64,000 nt of DNA, from assembly GCA_947473305.1 (NCBI GenBank), contig CANJCB010000005.1, positions 62,001 through 126,000 of the forward strand. The letters run 5' to 3'. Position 1 is the first letter of the stretch, and each line of letters opens with the position of its first letter. Under the pieces are notes generated by a model, which did not search any database, was not told the DNA's origin, and saw only the letters and a program-made list of their open reading frames with translations. The stretch is from Rhodospirillales bacterium (GTDB taxonomy: Bacteria > Pseudomonadota > Alphaproteobacteria > ATCC43930 > CGMCC-115725). A program made the translations under genes and the position numbers. Below, in pieces: positions 17,414 through 27,073 of this stretch.

Positions 17414-19204
17414 ATGGCCCAGGCTTACCCGATCATCGACCACACGTTCGACGTCGTGGTGGTGGGGGCCGGCGGCGCGGGTTTGCGCGCGACGCTCGGC
17501 ATGGTGGCGGCTGGTTTGAAGACCGCCTGCCTCACCAAAGTGTTCCCGACCCGCAGCCACACCGTGGCGGCCCAGGGCGGCATCGGCGCCGCGCTCGGCA
17601 ACATGGGCGAGGACGACTGGCGCTGGCATATGTACGACACCGTCAAGGGCTCCGACTGGCTCGGCGACCAGGACGCGATCGAATACATGTGCCGCGAGGC
17701 CATTCCCGCCGTCGTCGAGCTTGAGCATTTCGGCGTGCCCTTCTCCCGCACGGAAGAGGGCAAGATCTATCAGCGCCCCTTCGGCGGCCATACCACCGAC
17801 TACGGCAAGGACATGGCCAAGCGCGCCTGCGCCGCCGCCGACCGCACCGGCCATGCGATCATCCATACGCTCTACCAGCAGTGCCTGAAGCATCAGGCGC
17901 AGTTCTTCGTGGAGTATTTCGCCCTCGACCTCATCATGGACGAGGAGGGCGCCTGTCGCGGCGTCATGGCCTGGTGCCTGGAAGACGGCACCATGCATCG
18001 CTTCCGCGCCCATCAGGTGGTGCTGGCGACGGGCGGTTACGGCCGCGCCTATTTCTCCTGTACCTCCGCCCATACCTGTACCGGCGACGGCAACGCCATG
18101 GTGCTCCGCGCCGGCCTGCCGCTCCAGGACATGGAGTTCATCCAGTTCCACCCGACCGGCATCTACGGCGCGGGCTGCCTCATCACCGAGGGCGCGCGCG
18201 GCGAGGGCGGCTATGTGACCAATTCCGAGGGCGAGCGCTTCATGGAGCGCTATGCCCCCTCGGCCAAGGATCTGGCGTCGCGCGACGTGGTCAGCCGCGC
18301 CATGACCATCGAAATCCGCGAGGGCCGCGGCTGCGGTCCCCAGAAGGACCACATCATGCTCCATCTGGAGCATCTGGAGCCTTCGGTGCTGCACGAGCGG
18401 CTGCCCGGCATCTCCGAGACCGCGAAGATCTTCGCCGGCGTCGAAGTGACCCGCGAGCCGATCCCGATCCTGCCCACGGTCCATTACAACATGGGCGGCA
18501 TCCCGACCAACGTTCACGCCGAGGTCCTGAACCCGGTTCCGGGCGATCCGGACAAGGTGGTTCCAGGCTTGATGGCCATCGGCGAGGCGGCCTGCGTCTC
18601 GGTCCATGGCGCGAACCGCCTCGGCACCAATTCGCTCCTGGATATCGTCGTCTTCGGCCGCGCGGCAGCGCTTCAGGCCGCCAAGATCGTGACCCCGGGC
18701 GGCAAGCATAAGACGCTGTCGGCCAATGCGGGCGACGAGGCCCTGGCCCGGCTCGACAAGGTGCGCAACGCCAAGGGTGGCACCAAGTCCGGCGAGATCC
18801 GCCTCACCATGCAGAAGGTGATGCAGAGCGATTGCGCCGTGTTCCGCACGACCAAGACCCTGGAAGACGGCGTGCGCAAGATCCACGACGTGGTGAAATC
18901 CCGCGAGGACATGGGGATCAACGACCGCTCGCTGATCTGGAACACCGATCTTCTGGAATCGATGGAGCTGGACAATCTCCTGGCCCAGGCCGTGGTGACG
19001 CTCCATTCCGCCGCCAACCGCACGGAAAGCCGGGGCGCTCACGCGCATGAGGATTTCCCGGATCGCGACGACGTCAATTGGATGAAGCACACGGCGGCTT
19101 GGCTCACTGGCCCGACCGAGGTCAAGATCGACTACCGCCCGGTGCATCTCAATACGTTGAGCAACGAAGTGCAGACCTTCCCGCCCAAGGCGCGCGTCTA
19201 CTAA
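17414..19204 (+). CDS. sdhA: Succinate dehydrogenase flavoprotein subunit
   Basis: The catalytic FAD subunit that oxidises succinate to fumarate in the TCA cycle. The 596-residue protein has the dinucleotide loop VGAGGAG (about 17-23), the covalent-flavin histidine H49 in [11 protein letters not shown], and [13 protein letters not shown] in the FAD domain. ATG 17414 is preferred over the in-frame TTG 17408 because GGAGG lies about 10 nt before the ATG. Confidence 0.97.
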   Translation: MAQAYPIIDHTFDVVVVGAGGAGLRATLGMVAAGLKTACLTKVFPTRSHTVAAQGGIGAALGNMGEDDWRWHMYDTVKGSDWLGDQDAIEYMCREAIPAVVELEHFGVPFSRTEEGKIYQRPFGGHTTDYGKDMAKRACAAADRTGHAIIHTLYQQCLKHQAQFFVEYFALDLIMDEEGACRGVMAWCLEDGTMHRFRAHQVVLATGGYGRAYFSCTSAHTCTGDGNAMVLRAGLPLQDMEFIQFHPTGIYGAGCLITEGARGEGGYVTNSEGERFMERYAPSAKDLASRDVVSRAMTIEIREGRGCGPQKDHIMLHLEHLEPSVLHERLPGISETAKIFAGVEVTREPIPILPTVHYNMGGIPTNVHAEVLNPVPGDPDKVVPGLMAIGEAACVSVHGANRLGTNSLLDIVVFGRAAALQAAKIVTPGGKHKTLSANAGDEALARLDKVRNAKGGTKSGEIRLTMQKVMQSDCAVFRTTKTLEDGVRKIHDVVKSREDMGINDRSLIWNTDLLESMELDNLLAQAVVTLHSAANRTESRGAHAHEDFPDRDDVNWMKHTAAWLTGPTEVKIDYRPVHLNTLSNEVQTFPPKARVY

Positions 19205-19229
19205 GCGCGCTTGTTGGAGAGATTTCGAC

Positions 19230-20009
19230 ATGGCTGAATTCACGCTTCCCGCGAACTCCAAGGTCGGCACGGGCACGACCTACAAGGCTCCTGCGGGGGC
19301 CAAGCGGGTCAAGTCCTTCAAGATCTACCGCTGGAGCCCCGACGACGGGCAGAACCCGCATCTCGACACCTATGAGATCGATCTCGATCAATGCGGGCCG
19401 ATGGTGTTGGACGCCCTCATCAAGATCAAGAACGAGGTCGACACCACGCTGACCTTCCGGCGTTCCTGCCGCGAGGGGATCTGCGGGTCCTGCTCGATGA
19501 ACATCGACGGGACCAATACGCTGGCGTGTCTCAAGTCGATCGACGAATGCAAGGGCGATGTGAAGATCTATCCCCTGCCGCATATGCCGGTCATCAAGGA
19601 CCTCGTGCCGGACCTGACGCAGATCTATGCGCAGTACCATTCGGTGAAGCCCTGGCTCGAAACCGACACCACCCCGCCGCCGGACAGCGAGCGGTCGCAG
19701 TCGGTCGCGGAGCGCGAGAAGCTCGACGGGCTCTGGGAATGCATTCTCTGCTTCTGCTGCACCACGAGCTGCCCCAGCTATTGGTGGAGCGGCGAGCGCT
19801 ATCTCGGCCCCGCCGTTCTGCTCCAGGCCTATCGCTGGATCGCCGACAGCCGCGACGAGAAGACCGGCGAGCGGTTGGACGCGCTGGAGGATCCGTTCCG
19901 GCTCTATCGCTGCCACACGATCATGAACTGCACCAAGACCTGCCCCAAGGGGCTGAACCCCGCCAAGGCCATCGCCGAGATCAAGAAGCTGATGGTGGAG
20001 CGGCGGTAG
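19230..20009 (+). CDS. sdhB: Succinate dehydrogenase iron-sulfur subunit
   Basis: This subunit carries electrons from FAD to quinone. The 259-residue protein has the 2Fe-2S ligands C80, C85, C88 and C100, then a ferredoxin-like set C171, C174, C177, C181 and C228, C234, C238 for the 4Fe-4S and 3Fe-4S clusters; all are present. It closes the sdhCDAB operon, 25 nt after sdhA. Confidence 0.97.
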   Translation: MAEFTLPANSKVGTGTTYKAPAGAKRVKSFKIYRWSPDDGQNPHLDTYEIDLDQCGPMVLDALIKIKNEVDTTLTFRRSCREGICGSCSMNIDGTNTLACLKSIDECKGDVKIYPLPHMPVIKDLVPDLTQIYAQYHSVKPWLETDTTPPPDSERSQSVAEREKLDGLWECILCFCCTTSCPSYWWSGERYLGPAVLLQAYRWIADSRDEKTGERLDALEDPFRLYRCHTIMNCTKTCPKGLNPAKAIAEIKKLMVERR

Positions 20010-20038
20010 AAGCCACCGACGTTCACCTCGCCTAAAAG

Positions 20039-20117
20039 ACCCTCACCCGCCCTGTCGGGCACCCTCTCCCAGGCTTGGAAGAGGGAAGGGGCCCGCGATA
20101 GCGGGAAGGGTGAGGGT
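20039..20117. repeat. Family-A related palindrome, copy 4 (short variant)
   Basis: Outer arms ACCCTCACCC / GGGTGAGGGT enclose CACCCTCTCCC...GAGGGAAGGGGCCCGCGATAGCGGG. The GACCCGCGATAGCGGGAAGGGTGAGG module is shared with copy 5. It follows sdhB and could terminate the sdh transcript. Confidence 0.65.
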
Positions 20118-20137
20118 GAGCACTCGGAGGAAATGCC

Positions 20138-21040
20138 ATGAAAATAGCCGTCATGGGTGCCGGCGCGGTCGGTTGCTACTTCGGGGCGATGCTGGCGAAG
20201 GGCGGTCATGCGGTGACCCTCATCGCCCGGCCGCAGCATGTCGCCGCGATCCAGGCGCAAGGCCTCATCCTCGAAACCGCCAAGGGCCGCGAGATCGTGA
20301 AGCTCAACGCCACCACCGAAGCCTGCGGTATCGCGGGCGCGGATGTCGTGCTTTTCTGCGTGAAATCCACGGATACCGCCGCCGCAGGTACGGCCATCGC
20401 GCCGCACTTGAAGCCCGAAACCACGATCCTCAGCCTCCAGAACGGCGTCGATAATCCGGAACGGCTGTCGGCGGTGCTCGGCCGCCCGGTGGTGCCGGTG
20501 GCGGTCTATGTGGCGACCGACATGCCGGGACCCGGCCATGTCCGGCTGCACGGTCGCGGCGATCTCGCCATCGGGATCTGCCCGGCCGGCGACGCCATCG
20601 AAAAGGAATTCACCGCTTCAGGCGTGCCGACGAAGCAATCGCCCAATGTGGCCGATGCGCTTTGGACGAAGCTCGTGATGAACTGCTGCTACAACGCGCT
20701 CTCGGCCGTGGCGCAGCTTCCCTATGGGCAGATTGTCCCGGTTCAGGGCGTGCCTGACCTCATGCGGGATGTGATCGCCGAAATCCGGGCCGTGACGGGA
20801 CGTCTCGGGATCAATGTCCCGGCGGATGTGATCGACAGCGTGCTGGCGCTCTCCCGCAGCATGCCCGCCCAATATTCCTCGACCGCCCAGGATGTGGCGC
20901 GGGCCAAGCCCAGCGAGATCGACTACCTCAACGGCCATGTGGTGAAGAAGGGCGAGGAACTTGGGATCCCCACGCCCGCGAACCGCGCGCTCTGGGTCAT
21001 GGTGAAGCTGGCGGAGTTGAAGGCGGGGGCGGGGGCCTAA
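20138..21040 (+). CDS. panE: 2-dehydropantoate 2-reductase
   Basis: A ketopantoate reductase of the PanE/ApbA family that makes pantoate for CoA synthesis with NADPH. The 300-residue protein begins with the Rossmann loop VMGAGAVGCYFGAML (4-18), and has the family lysine in LWTKLVMNCCYNAL (about 176-189) and the C-terminal STAQD...EIDYLNG segment with the acidic catalytic residue. Several paralogues of this family act on other 2-oxo acids, so the exact substrate is inferred. Confidence 0.85.
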   Translation: MKIAVMGAGAVGCYFGAMLAKGGHAVTLIARPQHVAAIQAQGLILETAKGREIVKLNATTEACGIAGADVVLFCVKSTDTAAAGTAIAPHLKPETTILSLQNGVDNPERLSAVLGRPVVPVAVYVATDMPGPGHVRLHGRGDLAIGICPAGDAIEKEFTASGVPTKQSPNVADALWTKLVMNCCYNALSAVAQLPYGQIVPVQGVPDLMRDVIAEIRAVTGRLGINVPADVIDSVLALSRSMPAQYSSTAQDVARAKPSEIDYLNGHVVKKGEELGIPTPANRALWVMVKLAELKAGAGA

Positions 21041-21085
21041 GACGCTTGCCACCCGCCTCATTTTTCGCCATCACTTCCGCCCTCC

Positions 21086-22216
21086 ATGGCCCTCTCGACT
21101 TCCGACCAATTCTCCCCCGACATGGGACCGATGGCTCTCTATCGCGCGAAACGCGAGATGGGAGAGCTCAAGGCCGACCCCAACCAGCTTCTGGCGGTTG
21201 AAAAGCTGCAGAGCCTCGCCCGGGCGCTGAGGGAGTATAAGCCGGGCACGGTCTCGGGCTGGCGCGCGCGGCTGGGGCTGGCGAGCCACAAGGACGAGCC
21301 GCCGCTGGGTCTCTATCTCGTCGGCAAGGTCGGGCGGGGGAAGACCATGCTCATGGACCTCTTCTTCCAGACCGCCCCCGTGGAGAAGAAGAAGCGCGTC
21401 CATTTCTATTCCTTCATGCTGGATGTCCATAAGCGCATCCACGCCTTGAAGACCAAGGGCGATCCCATCGAGCCCGTCGCCAGGGCCATCGCCGAGGAGG
21501 CGACGCTTCTCTGCTTCGACGAATTCCATGTGGTGGATATCGCCGACGCCATGATCCTGGGGCGGCTCTTCACCGCGCTTTTCGCGGCGGGGGTGGTGAT
21601 CGTGGCGACCTCCAACCGGCGGCCGGACGATCTCTACAAGGGCGGGCTGCAGCGGGAGCGTTTCCTGCCCTTCATCGCGCTGCTGAAGGAAAAGATCGAC
21701 GTTCTGGAACTGGACAGCGGCCTCGACTACCGCCTCGCCCGGATCGCGGGCCGACAGGTCTATTTCGTGCCGCCCGACGAGGCCTCCCATCGCGAGATCG
21801 CCAAGCTTTTCGCCGAACTGACCGACGACGCGACGCCGGAGCCCCGGACCCTGAAGGTCCAGGGCCGCGAGTTGCGGATCCCCCGGGCCGCCAAGACCAC
21901 CGCCTGGTTCACTTTCGACGAGCTTTGCGCCCGGCCCCTGGGTCCCGCCGATTTCATCGCCATCGCCGAGACCTTCTATACCGTGATCGTCGAGGGCATC
22001 CCGCAATTGAGCTTCGAGAAACGCAACGAGGCCAAGCGGTTCAACATCCTGATCGACACGCTCTATGAGGCCCATGGCAACCTCATCGCTTCCGCCGCCG
22101 TTCCGCCCGAGGAGATCTACCAAGCCGGCGAAGGCGCCTTCGAATTCGAGCGCACGGTCTCGCGCCTCATGGAGATGCAGAGCGCGGATTATATCCTCGC
22201 CGGGCATTGGAGTTAG
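21086..22216 (+). CDS. zapE: AFG1/ZapE-family cell division ATPase
   Basis: A P-loop ATPase family that in bacteria (ZapE) acts on Z-ring dynamics and in mitochondria (AFG1/LACE1) on inner-membrane protein quality. The 376-residue protein has Walker A in [11 protein letters not shown] (about 77-87), Walker B in [15 protein letters not shown] (about 139-153) and the [23 protein letters not shown] segment. In several alphaproteobacteria it lies near sdh or mdh genes, as here. Its TAG stop is part of the presumed vapB operator. Confidence 0.92.
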   Translation: MALSTSDQFSPDMGPMALYRAKREMGELKADPNQLLAVEKLQSLARALREYKPGTVSGWRARLGLASHKDEPPLGLYLVGKVGRGKTMLMDLFFQTAPVEKKKRVHFYSFMLDVHKRIHALKTKGDPIEPVARAIAEEATLLCFDEFHVVDIADAMILGRLFTALFAAGVVIVATSNRRPDDLYKGGLQRERFLPFIALLKEKIDVLELDSGLDYRLARIAGRQVYFVPPDEASHREIAKLFAELTDDATPEPRTLKVQGRELRIPRAAKTTAWFTFDELCARPLGPADFIAIAETFYTVIVEGIPQLSFEKRNEAKRFNILIDTLYEAHGNLIASAAVPPEEIYQAGEGAFEFERTVSRLMEMQSADYILAGHWS

Positions 22217-22231
22217 CATCAAATGATGCTA
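22214..22231 (+). promoter_or_regulatory. Inverted repeat, likely VapBC operator
   Basis: TAGCATC / GATGCTA, a 7-bp inverted repeat with a 4-nt centre, is followed at once by a TATATAT stretch that could be a -10 element. It lies 25 nt before the vapB ATG, a usual place for autoregulation by a VapBC complex. Confidence 0.5.
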
Positions 22232-22256
22232 TATATCGTGCCTCGGGAGAGATGCG

Positions 22257-22451
22257 ATGCGGACTACTTTGGCACTCGACGACGATTTGCTTGCGAAGGC
22301 ACAGGCCTTTACCGGGCTACAAGAAAAGTCCGCGCTGGTTCGCGAAGCCCTTAAGGCATTGATCGAGCGGGAAAGCGCCCGCCGCCTTGCACGGCTTGGC
22401 GGGAGCGAACCGGATCTTCAGGCTTCGCCGCGGCGCAGGGATCCTGCGTGA
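22257..22451 (+). CDS. vapB: VapB-family antitoxin
   Basis: A 64-residue protein with an N-terminal ribbon-helix-helix type start (MRTTLALDDDLLAKAQ) followed by KSALVREALKALIERESARRLARLGG, typical of VapB antitoxins that bind DNA and mask the VapC active site with the C-terminus. Its TGA overlaps the vapC GTG start as GTGA. A 7-bp inverted repeat lies upstream. Confidence 0.85.
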   Translation: MRTTLALDDDLLAKAQAFTGLQEKSALVREALKALIERESARRLARLGGSEPDLQASPRRRDPA

Positions 22452-22819
22452 TCCTGGTCGATACCTCGGTCTGGATCGACCATCTCCGCCAACACGATGC
22501 GACCCTCGCGAACCTGCTCGATGCCGGGCAGGTCGTGGCGCATCCCTGCGTGATCGGGGAGCTTGCGCTGGGCAATTTGAAGCACCGGGATCGCGTGCTC
22601 GACGCGTTGCAGGGGTTACCTCAAGCGAGCGCCGTATCCGATCGGGAACTGCTATATTTCGTTACTCACCATAAGCTTGCTGGTCTGGGTATCGGCTATG
22701 TCGATGCCCATCTCCTCGCCTCGGCGAGGCTGGGGCATCTTACCGTTTGGACGAGAGACAAACGGTTTCATGACGTCGCGAGTCGCCTCGACCTCGCCGC
22801 GCATCTGCCGGGTCAATAA
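22448..22819 (+). CDS. vapC: VapC-family PIN-domain toxin (ribonuclease)
   Basis: A 123-residue PIN-domain RNase, likely cleaving tRNA or rRNA when released from VapB. The four acidic metal ligands are intact: D5 (VDTSVW), E38 (IGELALG), D86 (YVDAHLL) and D104 (TRDKRF). GTG start overlaps vapB. The last 7 nt overlap the convergent EamA gene. Its DNA is GC-rich like its neighbours, so there is no compositional sign of recent arrival. Confidence 0.9.
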   Translation: MILVDTSVWIDHLRQHDATLANLLDAGQVVAHPCVIGELALGNLKHRDRVLDALQGLPQASAVSDRELLYFVTHHKLAGLGIGYVDAHLLASARLGHLTVWTRDKRFHDVASRLDLAAHLPGQ

Positions 22820-23733
22820 CTCCGCTCTCGCATCAACCCCAGCGCCCTCGGCAGCCGCCCGTCGATCGCGGCGAGGCCCAGGAAAATGAGCGCCATGCCG
22901 CCGAAGGAGAGCGGCGAGGGCTCTTCGCCCAGGAACAGCATGCCCAGGATCAGGGCGCTGACGGGCACGAGCAGGGTCACGAGCAGGATATTGGTGCCGC
23001 CCGAACTCGCCATGACCCGGTAGAAGATCACATAGCCCAGCGCCGTGCTGAGGAAGGTCAGCGCGCCGACGGCGGCCCAGGTGCTTGGCCCCGGATGGAG
23101 GGTCCAGGGGTGCTCGACATAAAGCGCCGGGACCAGGGCCAGAACCGCGCCCATGAAGATCGTGCCGGTCGTTGTGACCAGCGCCGGCTGGCCCCGGAAG
23201 CGCCGCCCATAAACTCCCGCGCAGCCGTAAAGAAAGGCCGCGGTCAGAGCCGCCAGTTCCGCCAGGCCATCGACCCCTAGTCCCTTCAGGGCGCCGGGGC
23301 CGATCAGCAGGGCCACCCCGACGAAACCCAGCAGCACGCCGATAAGCCGGTTCGCGGTCAGCCGCTCGTCGGTGGTGAGAAAATGGGCCAGCACCGCGCC
23401 AAAGATCGGCGTCGAGGCATTGAGGATCGAGGCAAGCCCGCTCTCGATATGGGTCTGGCTCCAGGCGATCAGCGCATAGGGCAGGGAATTGTTGAGCAGC
23501 GACATCACCAGGAACGCCCCCCAGGCGCGGGCATCGGTCGGCATCCGATGCCCCATGATCCTGCAGGCGAGATAAAGCGTCAGCGCGGCCGGAACGAAGC
23601 GCGCGAAGGTCAAGGTCAGCGGCCCGATCTCCGCCAGCGCCGTCTTGCCGAAGAAATAGGACCCGCCCCAGAGGATCGAGAGAAAGATCAGCAGCGCCCA
23701 ATCGACGGCGCTCATGGTGGTGCGGATAGTCAT
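22813..23733 (-). CDS. EamA/DMT-family transporter
   Basis: A 306-residue inner-membrane protein with about ten hydrophobic helices and two EamA repeats (FLSILWGGSYFFGKTAL near the N-terminus; AAVGALTFLSTALGYVIFYR in the second half). The family exports amino acids, nucleobases or other metabolites; the substrate cannot be read from sequence. It is convergent with vapC and 60 nt upstream of the oxyR stop on the same strand. Confidence 0.85.
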   Translation of the reverse strand: MTIRTTMSAVDWALLIFLSILWGGSYFFGKTALAEIGPLTLTFARFVPAALTLYLACRIMGHRMPTDARAWGAFLVMSLLNNSLPYALIAWSQTHIESGLASILNASTPIFGAVLAHFLTTDERLTANRLIGVLLGFVGVALLIGPGALKGLGVDGLAELAALTAAFLYGCAGVYGRRFRGQPALVTTTGTIFMGAVLALVPALYVEHPWTLHPGPSTWAAVGALTFLSTALGYVIFYRVMASSGGTNILLVTLLVPVSALILGMLFLGEEPSPLSFGGMALIFLGLAAIDGRLPRALGLMRERSY

Positions 23734-23793
23734 GCCAAGGGGTGTCGCATGGGCCGCTGCCCCGGCTCTACCTGTTTCTTGCCGGGGCAGGGA

Positions 23794-24702
23794 CTAGGGC
23801 AGGTCCGCGAGCACCTTGGCGATATGGCGGCCGAGGGTGCGGAAATCCTCCTTGCGGCTGGCGCTGCGTCGCCAGGCGAGGGCCAGCGTGCGGGCCGGGG
23901 CGTCGGAGGCCAGCGGCCGCACCGTCAGGCGGCTGTCGGCGGCGATCTCCGAAGCCACGGCCATGCGCGGCAGCAAGGTCAGGCCGAGCCCGCTGGCCGC
24001 CATTTCCACCAGGGTCTTGACGCTGGTCCCCTGGAAGACCTCGTTCCGGTCGGGGCCGGCCAGGCTGCAGGCTTCGAGAGCATGCTCGCGCAGGCAATGC
24101 CCGTCCTCCAGCATCAGCAGCGGCTGGCCCACGAGCTGGTCCCGCTCGATCCTTTTGCGGGATGCCAGCGGATGATCCTTGGGCAGCGCCACGACAAGGT
24201 CGTCCTTGCCCAGCACCATCGACGCCGCGTCGCCCAGATCGTAGGGCAGGGCGAGCAACGCCAAGTCGAGCTGGCCCGACTGAAGCTTCTCCATGAGCGG
24301 GGCCGACTGCTCCTCGCGCAGATAAAGCTGCAATTTCGGGAAAGCCTCCTTCAGCCCGCGCATCAGGGGCGGCAGCAGATAAGGCCCGATGGTCGGGATG
24401 ACGCCGAGGCGCAGGGGGCCGCTCAAAGGCTCGTGTCCACCCCTGGCCACCTCTGTCAGGTCCTCCGCGTCGCGCAGCAGCCGGCGGGCTCGGGTCAGGA
24501 TCTCCTCGCCCAGGGACGTCAGCAGGATGTTGCGCCGGCTCCGCTCGACCAGCGACACGCCGAGCCTGGCTTCCAGTTCCTGGATACCGGCACTGAGGGT
24601 GGGTTGAGTGACCGCGCAGGCCTCCGCCGCGCGGCCGAAATGCCGGTGCTCGGCAAGGGCGCAGAGGAAGCGGAGCTGCTGAAGGCTGGGAAGCTGGATC
24701 AT
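23794..24702 (-). CDS. oxyR: Peroxide-sensing LysR regulator OxyR
   Basis: The 302-residue LysR-family protein has an N-terminal winged helix (about 4-62) and a periplasmic-binding-like sensor domain. The two OxyR redox cysteines are present, C203 (EDGHCLREHA) and C212 (ALEACSLAG), nine residues apart as in E. coli OxyR; they form a disulfide on exposure to H2O2. It is divergent from ahpC, and a four-part ATAG-type site overlaps its own start codon, consistent with autoregulation plus activation of ahpC. Confidence 0.93.
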   Translation of the reverse strand: MIQLPSLQQLRFLCALAEHRHFGRAAEACAVTQPTLSAGIQELEARLGVSLVERSRRNILLTSLGEEILTRARRLLRDAEDLTEVARGGHEPLSGPLRLGVIPTIGPYLLPPLMRGLKEAFPKLQLYLREEQSAPLMEKLQSGQLDLALLALPYDLGDAASMVLGKDDLVVALPKDHPLASRKRIERDQLVGQPLLMLEDGHCLREHALEACSLAGPDRNEVFQGTSVKTLVEMAASGLGLTLLPRMAVASEIAADSRLTVRPLASDAPARTLALAWRRSASRKEDFRTLGRHIAKVLADLP

Positions 24703-24737
24703 AGATTTTCTCGATGGAGAATATAGGAACTATCCAT
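24701..24737. promoter_or_regulatory. OxyR-type tetrad binding site
   Basis: ATAG (24701), CGAT (24712), ATAG (24723) and CCAT (24734) lie at exact 11-bp steps, matching the E. coli OxyR pattern ATAG-N7-CTAT-N7-ATAG-N7-CTAT in 14 of 16 defined bases. The site covers the oxyR start codon and lies about 70 nt before ahpC. The site is seen; binding is inferred. Confidence 0.7.
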
Positions 24738-24808
24738 TGGATCTATCAAGGGGGAGGGGCCACATTGCTGTTCATTGGAAGCGTTCTAATCTGTAGGAGA
24801 AACCAGAC

Positions 24809-25345
24809 ATGCTGACCATCGGCGACAACTTCCCCCAATTCGCCCTCACCGCCCAGAACGGCACCGACCTTGCCAAGGCCTTCACGCCCGTGACCAACGA
24901 GACCTATGCCGGCAAATGGCTGGTGGTCTTCGCCTGGCCCAAGGATTTCACCTTCGTCTGCCCGACCGAGATCGTCGGCTTCAACGAGATCGCCGGTGAC
25001 TTCGCCGACCGCGACGCCCAATTGCTCGGCCTCTCGACCGACAGCGATTTCGTTCATCTCGCCTGGCGGCAAAGCCGGGAAGACCTCGGCAAGGTGAGCT
25101 TCCCCTGGCTCGCCGACATCAAGCGGGAATTGAGCACGGCGCTCGGCATCCTGGAGAAGAACGAGGGCGTGTGTCTCCGCGCCACCTTCATCGTCGATCC
25201 CCAGGGCGTCGTCCGCTTCGCCTCGGCGAACGACCTCAGCGTGGGCCGCAATCCGCAGGAAGTTCTGCGGGTGCTCGACGCCCTCCAGACCGACGAGCTT
25301 TGCCCCTGCAATTGGCAGAAGGGCGAGGACACGCTGGCGGCTTGA
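24809..25345 (+). CDS. ahpC: Alkyl hydroperoxide reductase AhpC (peroxiredoxin)
   Basis: A thiol peroxidase reducing H2O2 and organic peroxides. The 178-residue protein has the peroxidatic cysteine C51 in FTFVCPTE and a C-terminal CPC pair (C165, C167), the mycobacterial AhpC layout that works with AhpD rather than AhpF. AGGAGA precedes the ATG. Expression is probably OxyR-controlled from the shared upstream region. Confidence 0.95.
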   Translation: MLTIGDNFPQFALTAQNGTDLAKAFTPVTNETYAGKWLVVFAWPKDFTFVCPTEIVGFNEIAGDFADRDAQLLGLSTDSDFVHLAWRQSREDLGKVSFPWLADIKRELSTALGILEKNEGVCLRATFIVDPQGVVRFASANDLSVGRNPQEVLRVLDALQTDELCPCNWQKGEDTLAA

Positions 25346-25357
25346 AGGCAAGGGTTT

Positions 25358-25525
25358 GTCCCTCTCCGGCCGCTTGCGGAGGGAGAGGGAAGGGACCCGC
25401 GATAGCGGGAAGGGTGAGGTAGGTCGGTGAGATTGAGCCAAGCCTATCCACCCACCTCACCCTAATCCCTCTCCCCCAGCCTCTCGCGCAAGCGAGCTTG
25501 CGCTGCCGGCCAGGCGGAGAGGGAC
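25358..25525. repeat. Family-A palindromic repeat, copy 5
   Basis: GTCCCTCTCCGGCCGCTTGC begins the copy and GGCGGAGAGGGAC ends it. Inside are GACCCGCGATAGCGGG, GGTGAGGTAGG / CCCACCTCACCC arms and the CGCAAGCGAGCTTGCG module. It splits ahpC from ahpD. Confidence 0.8.
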
Positions 25526-25559
25526 TCGCCCGGGACTTTCAGTAGACAAGGAGAAAACC

Positions 25560-26093
25560 ATGAAACTCGACATAATCCGGGAACAACTTCCCGACTATGC
25601 CAAGGACCTGAAGCTCAACCTCTCATCGCTGCTCAACGACCAGACCTTGACCGAGCAGCAGCGCTGGGGCGCGTTCCTGGCCACGGCGCTCGCGTCGCGC
25701 AACGCCGCCCTCATCGCAGCCGTCTCGGCCGATGCCGCCGAGAAGCTCACCCCGGAAGCCGCCAAGGCGACGAAGGCGGCGGCCTCGATCATGGCGATGA
25801 ACAACATCTACTACCGCTTCGTCCATCTGGCCTCGCATCCCGACTACGCGAAGCTGCCCGCCCAACTCCGAATGAACATTATCGGCAATCCGGGAGTTGA
25901 ACGGGTGGACTTCGAGCTGTGGTCGCTCGCGGTCTCGGCGATCAATGGCTGCGGCAAATGCATCGATGCCCATGACCAGGTTTTGCGCAAGGCGGGCGTT
26001 TCTCATCAGGCGATCCAGCAAGCGGTGCGCATCGCCTCGGTCGTCCATGCCATCGCCGCAACCCTGGACGGCGAGGAAAGCCTCGCCGCGTAA
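25560..26093 (+). CDS. ahpD: Alkylhydroperoxidase AhpD
   Basis: AhpD re-reduces AhpC through a CxxC couple, linking it to lipoamide/dihydrolipoamide carriers in the known mycobacterial system. The 177-residue protein has C131 and C134 in NGCGKCIDAHD, H138 and the proton-relay glutamate E119, all matching the family. AAGGAG precedes the ATG. It lies between ahpC and dps in the same direction, with a family-A repeat before it. A lipoamide dehydrogenase gene is present at 32532, though it belongs to the 2-oxoglutarate dehydrogenase operon. Confidence 0.95.
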   Translation: MKLDIIREQLPDYAKDLKLNLSSLLNDQTLTEQQRWGAFLATALASRNAALIAAVSADAAEKLTPEAAKATKAAASIMAMNNIYYRFVHLASHPDYAKLPAQLRMNIIGNPGVERVDFELWSLAVSAINGCGKCIDAHDQVLRKAGVSHQAIQQAVRIASVVHAIAATLDGEESLAA

Positions 26094-26159
26094 CCGTTCC
26101 GCCGCGGGTTGACCCTGCCCCCATTCACCCATCCCTCAACCCCTAGAAGGAATAAGGAT

Positions 26160-26633
26160 ATGGCTACCGCCTATATGACCAACGAAGCCGGCCGCAAGGA
26201 AATCGGCGAGGCGCTCAACAAGCTCGTGGCCGATACCTATGTGCTCTACATGCGCACGCACGGGTTTCACTGGAACGTCGTGGGGCCGCGCTTCGTCGAA
26301 TTGCACAAGCTCTTCGAGGAGCAATATACCGAGCTGCACGATGCGGCCGACATCATCGCCGAGCGCACCCGCGCCCTGGGCGAGCGCGCGCCGACGAGTT
26401 TTGCGGAACTCCTGAAGCTCGCCACGATCTCCGAAGCCAGCGGCACGCCCAAGACCGACGAGATGATCCGCCTCCTGGCCGAGGGCAACCGCGCCGCCGC
26501 CAAGTCCTGCAAGAACGTCGTCGATGTGGCCGAAAAGTACGACGACGTCGGCACGGCGGATCTGGCGACGGGCCGGATCGAACTGCACGAAAAGGCCGCC
26601 TGGATGCTCGAGTCGCTGCTCGAGAAGGCGTGA
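26160..26633 (+). CDS. dps: Dps-family DNA-protecting ferritin
   Basis: Dps forms a 12-mer that oxidises Fe(II) with H2O2 and protects DNA. The 157-residue protein has the intersubunit ferroxidase region (THGFHWNVVGPRF, about 33-45, and HDAADIIAERTRALGE, about 60-75). The frame opens 17 codons earlier, but ATG 26160 with AGAAGGAATAAGG upstream is the better start. It completes an oxyR-ahpC-ahpD-dps peroxide block. Confidence 0.94.
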   Translation: MATAYMTNEAGRKEIGEALNKLVADTYVLYMRTHGFHWNVVGPRFVELHKLFEEQYTELHDAADIIAERTRALGERAPTSFAELLKLATISEASGTPKTDEMIRLLAEGNRAAAKSCKNVVDVAEKYDDVGTADLATGRIELHEKAAWMLESLLEKA

Positions 26634-26634
26634 T

Positions 26635-26931
26635 TCAGACGCCGCCTGCTAGGTTGTGATAGAGGTCCGCCCATTCCGGGTTCTGCTCGTGGATGAGGCG
26701 GACCTTCCACGCTCTGGGCCAGCGTTTGAGGGATTTTTCACGCTGGATGGCGGTGGCGATCTCGTCGTGGCGTTCAGCGTAGACGAGAAGCTTCAGGCCA
26801 TGTTGTTTGGTGAAGCCCTCCGCAACCTCTTCACGATGCTGCCAAATGCGGTGCGGAAGGTCGCTGGTGACGCCAATGTAGAGCGTGCCGTCCGGCCGAT
26901 TGGTCATGATGTAAACCCAGCCGCCTTTCAT
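26635..26931 (-). CDS. GIY-YIG nuclease-domain protein
   Basis: A 98-residue single-domain protein of the small bacterial GIY-YIG (UPF0213/YhbQ-like) type. It has WVYIMTN, TLYIGVT, the arginine of HRIWQHR and a C-terminal glutamate in AIQREKSLK, the core catalytic set. Such stand-alone proteins are common and of uncertain role; DNA repair or RNA binding has been suggested for some. It is convergent with dps. Confidence 0.88.
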   Translation of the reverse strand: MKGGWVYIMTNRPDGTLYIGVTSDLPHRIWQHREEVAEGFTKQHGLKLLVYAERHDEIATAIQREKSLKRWPRAWKVRLIHEQNPEWADLYHNLAGGV

Positions 26932-26965
26932 CTCCGAACGTTACCTCCCTCACCTATACATGCAA

Positions 26966-27073
26966 CGTCATCCTAGGGCTTGGCCCTAGGATCCACGACT
27001 AAGTGGTGGCTTGGTTCCGTCGGGTGGCGGGCAAACACCTTCGTGGATCCTCGGGCTAAACCCGAGGATGACG
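26966..27073. repeat. Family-B palindromic repeat, copy 4
   Basis: CGTCATCCTAGGGC to CCCGAGGATGACG with GATCCACGACTAAGTGG and CACCTTCGTGGATCC inside. It fills much of the 306-nt gap 26932-27237 between the GIY-YIG gene and mdh. The rest of the gap, nearer mdh, holds an AT-richer stretch around 27140-27155 and a GC-rich hairpin-forming leader; no clear promoter was seen. Confidence 0.8.
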
